Below, one piece after another: positions 1 through 7,714 of a DNA stretch of 11,689 nt. The DNA is taken from positions 1 to 11,689 of the forward strand of contig LCPX01000021.1 in the NCBI GenBank assembly GCA_001003855.1. Reading direction: 5' to 3'. The position numbers and the translations under genes are program-made. The DNA is from Candidatus Moranbacteria bacterium GW2011_GWE1_49_15. Lineage in GTDB: Bacteria > Patescibacteriota > Minisyncoccia > Moranbacterales > GWC2-37-73. The notes under the pieces are model-generated. The model did no database searches. It worked only from the letters and a program-made list of their open reading frames with translations, and was not told where the DNA came from. Each line of letters opens with the position of its first letter. The first letter of the stretch is position 1.

Positions 1-1
1 A

Positions 2-82
2 ACAAGCGAAAGCGAAAAAACTAAAGTTCTCAATATGAGTGATTGGAAATATGAAGGTATAATGTTTTATGCGAATCCATAA
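2..82 (+). CDS. C-terminal end of a DUF5648-like repeat surface protein (partial)
   Basis: Frame 2 is open from the window edge to TAA at 80-82 and encodes the last 26 residues of a protein. The tail WKYEGIMFYANP, preceded by TSESEK, resembles the end of a DUF5648-type repeat. From memory, those repeats follow the pattern '(H)FYT.s..E...v......W.YEGiaFyA' and occur near the C-termini of secreted or wall-attached proteins, including many from Patescibacteria. The gene starts outside the window, so its enzyme domain, if any, cannot be seen. It converges on the glycosyltransferase operon and shares a bidirectional terminator with it. The family call rests on about 25 residues and is moderate; the open frame itself is directly visible. 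Confidence 0.55.
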   Translation, partial: TSESEKTKVLNMSDWKYEGIMFYANP

Positions 83-109
83 GCCAACTACCTTTTCTTT
101 ATCACACAT

Positions 110-141
110 AAAAACAACCAGCAATTTCACTGGTTGTTTTT
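110..141. terminator. Bidirectional rho-independent terminator
   Basis: AAAAACAACCAG (110-121) and CTGGTTGTTTTT (130-141) are perfect reverse complements forming a 12-bp stem with an 8-base loop. The A-rich and T-rich outer arms give a U-tract on either strand. It lies between the plus-strand stop (80-82) and the minus-strand stop (173-175), where it can end both convergent transcripts. Confidence 0.88.
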
Positions 142-172
142 AATTAAAATTGCATTTCTCAATTTTATTTTT

Positions 173-1309
173 TCAATCATCTTCCAATAATTTAAGATAG
201 CTTGAAAATGTTTTTTCATTGGAAAAATCATCTTTTAATCTAATGTTTGCATTTTCCCCTAAAGTTCTAGCCATGTCAGCATCATTCAACACAAGCATCA
301 TCTGTTCGGCCAAAGCATTCACGTCTCCAGCATTTATCAAAAGGCCTTCTTTTTTATTTCTTATTTGCTCAGGTATTCCGTAAATCTTAGTTGCGATAAT
401 TGGCAAACTAAAAGCCATTGCTTCCAAAACAACTCTAGGAAATGATTCAATGTAAGAATTACAAACAAAAATATCACTCATTTCGTAGTAATCGTATATC
501 TTTGAAGTTTCTTTTAGTAATTTTATATTCCTACTCAGGTCATTTTCTTCAATAAATTCACTTATTTTATTAACATAAGGAATCTCTTTATCCTGTGCGC
601 CAATGATTAAAAACCTAAGATTATTAAAATATTTTTCAGGAAGCATTGTTCTTAAAACAGCAATGGCCTGACAGAACTCTAACTGACCTTTCCTAGAGCA
701 AACCGTTCCTATTATACTCACTATTCTAGTATATATTTCAAATCCGTATTTCTTTTTAATTTTATCTTTCAGGAAAATATTAACACTCACATCTTCATGC
801 GATTTTTTATATTTTTCATAATCAGCTATTTCAAAGCCATTGTAAATGGTTTTGAAGTTATCATGAACCTTACCGTTCTCATAAAGACTTCTTGTTGCAT
901 TAGAAACAAAAACCACTTTAAAAACTTTATCAAATAAATCATCAGTTAAGTCAAGAAATTTATTTTTATATTCATACAGCTCGCTTTCTCTTATTATCCA
1001 GATAATTTTCTTATTTAAAAAATATAATTCTTTAATAAAACTATATGCACTGATAGTATTTACAAAAATAGCATCATATTTACTTACGACATCTATCAAA
1101 AATTTATCACGGAAAGAATCTATTTTGATAACATTCATTCCAGATTCGTTGTATTTTACTTTCAGAGGACCTGGCTTCAAGGAAATCACATCTACATCGA
1201 ATCCTTTTTTCTTAAATCCTTTTGCCAAAATAAAAAATGATTTTGGAGCTCCCTCTAATTCCAAATTATGGGATACGAACAATATTTTAATTTTTCTTAA
1301 TTCTTTCAT
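173..1309 (-). CDS. GT4-family glycosyltransferase (GT-B fold)
   Basis: This is a cytoplasmic glycosyltransferase of 378 residues, a usual length for GT4, likely transferring a sugar from a nucleotide-sugar donor onto the growing surface glycan. Counting from the ATG at 1309, the N-terminal Rossmann domain opens with KILFVSHNLELEGAPKS (about residues 8-24), the acceptor-side GT-B start. The C-terminal donor domain contains SIIGTVCSRKGQ (about 198-209), FLIIGAQD and the hallmark EX7E motif at E288/E296 (ESFPRVVLE), followed by LPIIAT. A TTG at 1318 would add three residues and overlap the upstream stop as TTGA. ATG at 1309 sits six bases past that stop and is preferred; neither has a Shine-Dalgarno site. 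It is the last gene of the operon, ending just before the terminator. Donor and linkage cannot be assigned. Confidence 0.9.
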   Translation of the reverse strand: MKELRKIKILFVSHNLELEGAPKSFFILAKGFKKKGFDVDVISLKPGPLKVKYNESGMNVIKIDSFRDKFLIDVVSKYDAIFVNTISAYSFIKELYFLNKKIIWIIRESELYEYKNKFLDLTDDLFDKVFKVVFVSNATRSLYENGKVHDNFKTIYNGFEIADYEKYKKSHEDVSVNIFLKDKIKKKYGFEIYTRIVSIIGTVCSRKGQLEFCQAIAVLRTMLPEKYFNNLRFLIIGAQDKEIPYVNKISEFIEENDLSRNIKLLKETSKIYDYYEMSDIFVCNSYIESFPRVVLEAMAFSLPIIATKIYGIPEQIRNKKEGLLINAGDVNALAEQMMLVLNDADMARTLGENANIRLKDDFSNEKTFSSYLKLLEDD

Positions 1310-1314
1310 AAAAA

Positions 1315-4300
1315 TCAAATCAATATATCAAAATTTCCATCTTTAGATAAGTTAGGATTATAAAAGGGATCTCCTTCCTTGAAATATTTATTCCATTTTC
1401 TATTGAAAAACTCCCTTTCTTGCGGATCAACTCCTCTGCCCCTGGTTTTTCCCTCGTAATGATACAAAAGAGCATAGGGATTTTGAACTATAGAATAACC
1501 CTTTTCCTTGAGCTTCAAACAATAATCTACATCGTTATAAGAAACTGGAAATTTTTCAGAATCAAACCCTCCCACACCTTCAAAAACGCTTTTTCTAGTA
1601 AGCATGCAAGCAGCTGTAACAGCAGAAAAATTCCTAACGACCCCATTAAAGGCAAGATAACCAAGAGAATCTTTGGGATATTTTTTTCCTGCATGCACCG
1701 GAGAATTTGTTATTATAACCCCTCCGTGTTGAACTGAATTGTCAGGATAGAGCAATTTCGCCCCAACAGCCCCTATCTTTTCACTTGATTTCATAATCCC
1801 AACCATTTCTAAGAGCCAATTAGGGGAAATAACTTCTATATCATTATTCATAAATAGTATATATTCCGAATCCACTTGCTCAACAGCCTTATTGTTTATA
1901 TATGAATAATTAAATGCCTCAGTTTTAATATTGATATATCGTATACCTTTTTCATTAAGATATGTTTCTACGTTCTTTGTGGTGCTATTATTGTTAATAA
2001 CCAAGATTTCATAATTTCTATATGTAGTTTTGTTTTCAATACTCTCTATGCAAGCTTTTAATACATCCACGCCATCCTTTGTTGGGATTATTATTGTTAC
2101 TTTTTCATCGTAGTTTTCTGGAGAAAAATCTAATTTATATATACCCACTCGCTTTTCCCTAGCGAAATCAGGCTGAATAACAGTAGCATTGACTCCTCTT
2201 GAATCAATAATACCCTGAACAGCCTTGATGCCCCTAATTAAGCTTTCTGGCTTTTCCGCTCCCGATCTTGCAGTAGATCCCGGAACGCTTCTCCAGTGGT
2301 AAAGTATTTTTGGAATATGTCCTATCTCAGAAGTTTTTTCAGCTAATCTTAAATTAAACTCATAATCTTGACATCCGTCAAATTCTTTCCTGAATCCTCC
2401 AAGATCAATAAAAACCGATTTTCTATAGAACTTAAAATGACTTGTATACGCGTAAGAGAGTAATAATTCCGGGCTCCAGCCTGGCTTAAATTTATAATTA
2501 TAACGATTGCCATATTCATCTATGAGATCGTTATCGCTGTATATAAAATCAACATCGTTATTTTTATTTAAGAATTTTACGTATTCATAGAGGGTCTCCG
2601 GACGCATCTCATCATCATGATCAAGCAGTCCTATGAACGCTCCCTTTGCGAACTCAACCCCTTTATTAGTAGCAATAGATATGCCGCTATTTTCTTCCAT
2701 AAAAAGTATTTTCACCCGCTCATCATATTCAGAAAATTCTTCCAGTATTATTTTTATAATCGGATTAATTGATCTGTCATCAACAATGATAAGCTCCCAG
2801 TTTTGGTAATATTGGTTTATTACAGAAAAAAAAGCTTTTCGAAGAAAGATCTCATTTGAATTATAAACAGGCATTATGATTGAAATTTTCGGCTGATAAT
2901 TCAATTGACTCACCTTATTTTTAATATCAGCGTATGCAATCTTCCTGGCTGGAGCTTCTACGTTTTTTATCCACTCCTTATATAAGTATTCCGGGGTCAC
3001 AAGTACCCCTTTTTTTCTTTCTGAGATATAACTTTTAAAAATTCTGTAAGTTTCGAAGACACCTTTAGTGCCTAAATTGAATGCAAATTTTCTTATCAGC
3101 CTCAGAAGTGTGGACAGTTGATTTTTCCTCTGACTCAACTTTACTTTTTTATTAATTTTTTTCGCAACGAAATATAAGGCCTCAAGAAAAATCACACCGG
3201 AATATGGCCAAACATGTTTCAAATAAAATAATAGGAAGATTTCGAATTTTTCATATTTTTTGCGTCTCGAGTTGCCATCCTTTAATTCAGACGCCAATAC
3301 ATCATCCCACTTGCCGATCTTATTAGAAATATCATAATTGCTTTTAACATATCTAAAGGCATTACCAGAGATTTTCTCCCTCATATGAGGATTTTGGATA
3401 ATTCTTCCACATTTATCCACCCAGTCATTATGATTGGTAGCAAGAAAACCATTCACACCATCCTCAATATCATCTTCGTAAGGACTTTTTCCTTCACCGA
3501 AGGCCTGTGCAATCACAGGAATCCTTTTTGAAGACATTTCCAAGAATTTGCAATTACTCTTTGCACTATTAAAAAGGTTTCTTTTTCGAAAAATCAATGC
3601 CAAATCTATACGCATATTCCCTAAATTTTCAAAGTATTCAGAGAATTTTACATTTTCTACAAATTCAAATCGGTCTTTAAAAATGCTTTTTATCTTATTC
3701 TTTATGCCTTCGCTTCCTCCCCAGAAAACAAAATCTACACTTTTATTATTAGCGTAAATTTTTTGTAAAACATCCAGATATTCACTTAAATTTTCATCGG
3801 TAAAAACGGAACCGGCGATAAGAATTCTAAAGCGAGAGTTTGCATGAACGCTACTTTCCATGCCGAAATTTTCCGTGTCCTTAAAATCCAAATAGTTTGG
3901 AAATATTATTGTATTTGAATTTATCTTTTTAAGACTTTCTTTTATTGTTTCCGTTGAAACTAGCACCAAGTCTGCCAATCTAACAAACTCTTTATTAATA
4001 CGAGCATCTTTTATGCGTTTCTCATACGAAGGATTGCCTTTTTCAATCGCAGAAAATAAATCATCCATATCAACTATGATTTTTTTTCCAAAAAATTTTG
4101 CGATCTTTACCAGAAAAAGATTTTTTTTTAATGTTGGCCTTGAAAACACTATAGCATCTGATTCTAACAAATCTCTCCATATTTCGACATCTTCAAGAAC
4201 GATGCCCTTCTTAAGATTGACATTACTTTTAACAATCAAGGAGGAGTGCCTTTTTAATATTTCCGATCTATAATAGGCACTTCCTTCGCATGTTTCGTTG

Positions 4301-4353
4301 TATATAAAAATTCTCACCTCACCTTTTCCTTCCTTTTTAGGGTAAATTTTCAT
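1315..4353 (-). CDS. Three-domain glycosyltransferase (GT4-like + GT2 + GT2)
   Basis: This 1012-residue protein carries three glycosyltransferase units, suggesting it adds several sugars or polymerises a repeat. Residues about 13-355 form a GT4-like GT-B domain with IIVDMDDL (92-99), WGGSEG (211-216) and KFLEMSSKRIPVIA (269-282). The first Glu of EX7E is not evident there. A Lys-rich linker (about 360-485) includes a hydrophobic stretch near 372-398. The first GT2 domain (about 489-700) has IIMPVYNS, VDDRS (524-528), the metal-binding DHD (578-580) and CQDYEF (661-666). The second (about 752-970) has IIIPTKD, NNNS, a DXD-like NND (836-838) and YNDVDYCLK (939-947). Its tandem GT2 region resembles rhamnan and O-antigen tandem GT2 enzymes. 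The start is supported by a 4-base ATGA overlap with the upstream gene, implying translational coupling. Each domain call is firm; the sugars are unknown. Confidence 0.9.
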   Translation of the reverse strand: MKIYPKKEGKGEVRIFIYNETCEGSAYYRSEILKRHSSLIVKSNVNLKKGIVLEDVEIWRDLLESDAIVFSRPTLKKNLFLVKIAKFFGKKIIVDMDDLFSAIEKGNPSYEKRIKDARINKEFVRLADLVLVSTETIKESLKKINSNTIIFPNYLDFKDTENFGMESSVHANSRFRILIAGSVFTDENLSEYLDVLQKIYANNKSVDFVFWGGSEGIKNKIKSIFKDRFEFVENVKFSEYFENLGNMRIDLALIFRKRNLFNSAKSNCKFLEMSSKRIPVIAQAFGEGKSPYEDDIEDGVNGFLATNHNDWVDKCGRIIQNPHMREKISGNAFRYVKSNYDISNKIGKWDDVLASELKDGNSRRKKYEKFEIFLLFYLKHVWPYSGVIFLEALYFVAKKINKKVKLSQRKNQLSTLLRLIRKFAFNLGTKGVFETYRIFKSYISERKKGVLVTPEYLYKEWIKNVEAPARKIAYADIKNKVSQLNYQPKISIIMPVYNSNEIFLRKAFFSVINQYYQNWELIIVDDRSINPIIKIILEEFSEYDERVKILFMEENSGISIATNKGVEFAKGAFIGLLDHDDEMRPETLYEYVKFLNKNNDVDFIYSDNDLIDEYGNRYNYKFKPGWSPELLLSYAYTSHFKFYRKSVFIDLGGFRKEFDGCQDYEFNLRLAEKTSEIGHIPKILYHWRSVPGSTARSGAEKPESLIRGIKAVQGIIDSRGVNATVIQPDFAREKRVGIYKLDFSPENYDEKVTIIIPTKDGVDVLKACIESIENKTTYRNYEILVINNNSTTKNVETYLNEKGIRYINIKTEAFNYSYINNKAVEQVDSEYILFMNNDIEVISPNWLLEMVGIMKSSEKIGAVGAKLLYPDNSVQHGGVIITNSPVHAGKKYPKDSLGYLAFNGVVRNFSAVTAACMLTRKSVFEGVGGFDSEKFPVSYNDVDYCLKLKEKGYSIVQNPYALLYHYEGKTRGRGVDPQEREFFNRKWNKYFKEGDPFYNPNLSKDGNFDILI

Positions 4354-5585
4354 TTTTTCAGCATTCTATTTTTTAATTTAGCATAACCATTCCTGATTTT
4401 CCAAAATTTAGATGATTTTATAAATTCAATTTCTCTATCCTTTGAATAAATATCTTCTTTTATTGATTCAATATTCCTCCTTCTTAATTCAATTTCCCTA
4501 TTTTTTAAATCAATCTCTTCGTTTTTAATTTTTAAAGCATTTTTAAGTTCTTTTATTTTTCTATTATTAACACGTGCCTGCAAATCGAATGATATCATTC
4601 TTTTCTCTAGAAAAAGTAATTCACGATATAGCTCATCTTTTTGTAATTTACTATCATGAACACCTCCATTTAAAGCATTTTCGTATATTTTTTCCAATCT
4701 AGACACTATAAACTCTATTTCATTTTCTTTTCTTACGACATTTCTTAATTTTAAGCCCAAATTTGGATCATATTTTCCTATTTCTTCCTTCAGCTCGCTC
4801 TTAGAGAAATTTATCGAGTTTGTTCTTCCGGAAAAATTCTTTTTCCTGTAGTCGAAAAAATTTTCTTCATTAATAAATCCGTCTGCACCATGCACATCAT
4901 AAACAATCACATTCCTTTCACAGGACATCGCCTCCAGGGCCCCCCTCCCTAATGTAAAAACAATATCAGACCTATTTATCGCACCAGCCACATCATCCGT
5001 TGGATTATTTGGCAAGCCCACATGTTCGACGAAAATTTTCAGCTCTTCACAAGCTTTTTCAATGTTGCTTCTAACCTCATCAGTGTAGTGATTACTTATA
5101 ACCAGGACCTTCTTTGGTTTTTTATTTATTTTATTTCTACAACAAAATTTTTCAGTATCGACAAAATTTCTAACGATATCAATTTTATCCTCGGAAATAT
5201 TGCTTTTCAATAAATTTTCCTTAACTTCTTCACTTACCGCAATATATCTGGAAATTCCAATGTCGATTGACGGAGATTGCTCAAGCTCAGGAACAACCCC
5301 ATGAGACATGAAAACCATCGGCGTATTAGGAAAAACAGATCTTACAAGTATTGCTGTAACATTATGCTGAGCATGAATAACATCTATCTTTTCTAGGCTT
5401 ATATTTTTCAAGTCGCTTACAATATCGATTCCCTTATTTTTCATGCTATCAGAGACCTTTCCCAAAAAAGGAGCGTATACGAAAATCTTGTGACTTTTTT
5501 TTGCTAACCTTTCCGCCAACTCTTTAGTAAAAAGTTCGGAGCCAGCAAAATTATCAAGATAATGCGTAACAATCAAAATATTCAT
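4350..5585 (-). CDS. GT4-like glycosyltransferase with C-terminal coiled coil
   Basis: The protein has 411 residues. Residues 1-305 are a GT-B glycosyltransferase: MNILIVTHYLDNFAGSE at the N-terminus carries the glycine-loop region, and FMSHG (92-96), RNFVDTEKF (139-147) and VLVISNHY (160-167) follow. The usual EX7E is degenerate, with TLGRGALEAM (211-220) lacking the first Glu, so activity is probable but not certain. Residues about 311-390 are highly charged and helical. I344, L351, I358, I365, I372, I379 and I386 fall exactly seven residues apart, a coiled-coil pattern. It ends in SSKFWKIRNGYAKLK, a short tail also seen in other polysaccharide-cluster proteins. The gene begins 5 bases after the upstream stop and overlaps the next gene by ATGA. 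In an ABC-transporter glycan locus a coiled coil could anchor the glycosyltransferase complex or act as a spacer; that role is inferred. Confidence 0.88.
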   Translation of the reverse strand: MNILIVTHYLDNFAGSELFTKELAERLAKKSHKIFVYAPFLGKVSDSMKNKGIDIVSDLKNISLEKIDVIHAQHNVTAILVRSVFPNTPMVFMSHGVVPELEQSPSIDIGISRYIAVSEEVKENLLKSNISEDKIDIVRNFVDTEKFCCRNKINKKPKKVLVISNHYTDEVRSNIEKACEELKIFVEHVGLPNNPTDDVAGAINRSDIVFTLGRGALEAMSCERNVIVYDVHGADGFINEENFFDYRKKNFSGRTNSINFSKSELKEEIGKYDPNLGLKLRNVVRKENEIEFIVSRLEKIYENALNGGVHDSKLQKDELYRELLFLEKRMISFDLQARVNNRKIKELKNALKIKNEEIDLKNREIELRRRNIESIKEDIYSKDREIEFIKSSKFWKIRNGYAKLKNRMLKK

Positions 5586-5590
5586 ATTGC

Positions 5591-6385
5591 TTAATTAATT
5601 TTAACAGCTTTACGCTTTACATCCTCCCATGATTCGAGCTTGCGATTAAAATCCGAGGAATCATGAATAGCCTTACCTTTTCTTTTTTTCCACTTGTCCG
5701 CATATTTAGGGAAGCTATTAGCATAGTAATCACAAGTTTGCTCCCAGTGCTCAACTGACAATGATTTTCCATAGTGCTGACAATAAAATCTTGTAACAAT
5801 AGTCCCTTTTACAACAGGCTCTCTTTTATCCAATCCTTCGAACTTAACTTCTGGCAAATTTCTCCATATCATTAATATATCTCTTTTTTCAGGTCCAAAA
5901 TATTTTCTAAAATCATAAAGCTTTCCTGATTCATATTGTTTCTTATCATTCTCTGTAATGTAAGCATCGAATAGGCTGATCCTTATTCCATCAACTTCAT
6001 TAGAGTTTTTGGATACCAAGAAATCTCGTATATCTCCCTCAAATCGTTCGTCACAATCCGAATAAAATATCCACTCTGGTTTATATTTTTTAGCACAATC
6101 TAAAAGTGTTTGCCGATGCCTTGTTTCTTCTTCAGCCCTATTTTTTTTCCATTTTTCATTCTCGATAATTTCTATAACATTAGGATGTTTTTTTGCTATT
6201 TCCACACTCGAATCAGTACTTGCGTCGTCATAAACTATTATCCCATCAACGATATCTGAAAAACTATTCAATGTATCCTCAAGAATAAGCTCTTCATTTC
6301 TCATTCTTATCAAGCCTACTATTCTTATCTTATTTTTAAATAAGAAGTTAATTTTTTTCCGAATTTTTCCAATCATAAATAACAT
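5591..6385 (-). CDS. GT2-family glycosyltransferase
   Basis: A 264-residue, single-domain GT-A glycosyltransferase without membrane segments. The GT2 core starts at RIVGLIRMRNEELI (about 21-34), with the nucleotide-binding VYDDASTDSS (51-60) and the metal-binding SDCDE (109-113, DXD-type). The C-terminal third has HYGKS (204-208) and many aromatic and Lys residues (EHWEQTCDYYANSFPKYADK, 212-231). I do not recognise this part beyond saying that short GT2 enzymes of the PF13704-like group carry similar tails. ATG at 6385 overlaps the end of the wzt-like gene by 38 bases, and ATG at 6376 is an equally possible start. Neither has a well-placed Shine-Dalgarno site (AAGGGA lies about 17 bases upstream of 6385). 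It probably adds one sugar to the lipid-linked glycan; specificity is unknown. Confidence 0.88.
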   Translation of the reverse strand: MLFMIGKIRKKINFLFKNKIRIVGLIRMRNEELILEDTLNSFSDIVDGIIVYDDASTDSSVEIAKKHPNVIEIIENEKWKKNRAEEETRHRQTLLDCAKKYKPEWIFYSDCDERFEGDIRDFLVSKNSNEVDGIRISLFDAYITENDKKQYESGKLYDFRKYFGPEKRDILMIWRNLPEVKFEGLDKREPVVKGTIVTRFYCQHYGKSLSVEHWEQTCDYYANSFPKYADKWKKRKGKAIHDSSDFNRKLESWEDVKRKAVKIN

Positions 6386-7610
6386 TTATTGCGCTGTATA
6401 ATCCCTTCATCTGCTTTGAGGTAGAATGCACAACAAAAGAAGAAATCTTTTTTTCTGCAGTAATAATAGAATTATTCTTTTTGTTAAAACAAGCTACGTT
6501 TATGAAATATTTTCCTTTAAGCAGAGGGAGATTTTTAATTTGTAGATGTGCCGAACCATCACCTCTTAAAATAAACTTATCATTGTCTCTCGTTGAGCAC
6601 CCAACCAAATGATTATCTTTATTATTACCAACTATACCAACATCTAAGCCAATGTTCTCAAGAACACCTTTTTCTATTGAGGATAGTTTAACAACGATAT
6701 TTAAATCTTCCCCCGTTCTGAAAACACTCGCCTCCATGTCATTATTGTTTTTACAGATCACATCCCCAAGAACAGCTATTGTCTTTTTCGATTCATTCGA
6801 ATTTATTTTTTTTACTTCGTCTTCGACAGGATTTGCTTTTTTCCTACCCTTTAAATATTCGACCTCTTCTTTTTTGGCTGTTCTTAGATAATATTCATCA
6901 CAGACATCATCAACATCTCCCATGTTCATTATTTTTCCCTTATCTAAAAGCATAGCCCTATCGCAGTATTCCCTAACAGTTGCCATACTATGAGTAACAA
7001 GAATAACGGTTCTTCCCTGTTTCTTGTAATTTCTAAAAATATCTAAGCACTTATCCTGAAAAGCGTTGTCTCCTACAGCCAAGACCTCATCCATTAAAAG
7101 AATATCTCGGTTAGCATGAATTGAAACAGAAAAAGCTAGACGGACCTGCATTCCGGAAGAATAGTTTTTGAGCTTCTGATCAATGAAGCGTTCGAGTTCA
7201 GAAAATTTTACGATCGAGTCGAATTTTTCATCGATTTCTTTTTTAGAAAGGCCCAAAACTGTCGCATTAAGATAGATATTATCCCTGCCTGAAAGCTCTG
7301 GGTTGAAACCTATTCCCAACTCCAAGAAAGGGGATATTTTTCCATTAACTCGCAGCCTTCCTTTATCAGCTTTGTATATTCCAGCAAGAATCTTAAGGAG
7401 TGTTGACTTGCCGGAACCATTTTGCCCAATTATTCCAAAAAACTCTCCTTTTTTGATTTCAAAAGAAACATTGTCGAGCGCTTTGAATTCTTCATATGTC
7501 TTTTTTTTGAAAACCGAAACCGCCGCCCCGCGAAGGGAGGTTATTTTTTCATGCGGGATTTTGAATGTCTTAGAAATTCCCTCAACCTTTATTGCTATAT
7601 CGCTATTCAT
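6348..7610 (-). CDS. wzt: Polysaccharide ABC transporter ATPase with C-terminal glycan-binding domain (Wzt-like)
   Basis: This is the cytoplasmic ATPase powering export of a lipid-linked polysaccharide by the adjacent permease. It has 420 residues, normal for Wzt. The ABC domain (about 1-245) shows Walker A GQNGSGKST (62-70), signature YSSGMQVRLAF (150-160), Walker B ILLMDEVLAVGD (170-181, D174/E175) and H207. FLELGIGFNPELSGRDN (95-111) is typical of the polysaccharide/teichoic-acid exporter group. After a charged linker (245-275), residues about 276-415 look like the Wzt C-terminal beta-sandwich, with SVFRTGEDLNIVVKL, GKYFINVACF and a GLYSAINVIYDW ending. In E. coli O9a this domain recognises the finished, end-modified chain. 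Its presence predicts a specific terminal structure on this glycan. It follows wzm by 104 bases, the longest gap inside this operon. The start has no Shine-Dalgarno site. Confidence 0.95.
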   Translation of the reverse strand: MNSDIAIKVEGISKTFKIPHEKITSLRGAAVSVFKKKTYEEFKALDNVSFEIKKGEFFGIIGQNGSGKSTLLKILAGIYKADKGRLRVNGKISPFLELGIGFNPELSGRDNIYLNATVLGLSKKEIDEKFDSIVKFSELERFIDQKLKNYSSGMQVRLAFSVSIHANRDILLMDEVLAVGDNAFQDKCLDIFRNYKKQGRTVILVTHSMATVREYCDRAMLLDKGKIMNMGDVDDVCDEYYLRTAKKEEVEYLKGRKKANPVEDEVKKINSNESKKTIAVLGDVICKNNNDMEASVFRTGEDLNIVVKLSSIEKGVLENIGLDVGIVGNNKDNHLVGCSTRDNDKFILRGDGSAHLQIKNLPLLKGKYFINVACFNKKNNSIITAEKKISSFVVHSTSKQMKGLYSAINVIYDWKNSEKN

Positions 7611-7620
7611 GAATCATGGA

Positions 7621-7655
7621 GCATAAATCATGAAACATTTTCATATACCTTATGC
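7621..7655. repeat. Nested inverted repeat in the wzm-wzt gap
   Basis: The outer arms GCATAA (7621-7626) and TTATGC (7650-7655) enclose a perfect inner hairpin, ATGAAA-CAT-TTTCAT (7630-7644). On the plus strand it is followed by an 8-T run (7661-7668), so it could stop antisense transcription. On the minus strand it sits 11-45 bases upstream of the wzt start and could be an RNA structure affecting wzt. Any function is inferred; short palindromes are common in AT-rich DNA. Confidence 0.4.
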
Positions 7656-7714
7656 TGTTCTTTTTTTTAATTCTCCTACAGGCTACATGCTTTTGTGTTG
7701 TATGTTATATGATT

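Noticed and set aside
1315..4353. Possible accidental fusion of separate glycosyltransferase genes by missed stops or frameshift
   Set aside because: One frame is continuous through all three domains and the linkers, and GT4-GT2-GT2 or GT2-GT2 fusions are common in glycan loci.
4430..4530. Imperfect 21-base periodicity in DNA under the coiled coil, as a tandem repeat element
   Set aside because: The periodicity follows from the heptad protein pattern (7 codons per unit), and the DNA units are too diverged to call a separate repeat.
7303..7670. Two overlapping plus-strand frames opposite the wzt 5' end
   Set aside because: Both are antisense to the Walker A region of the Wzt-like ATPase and show no domain of their own.
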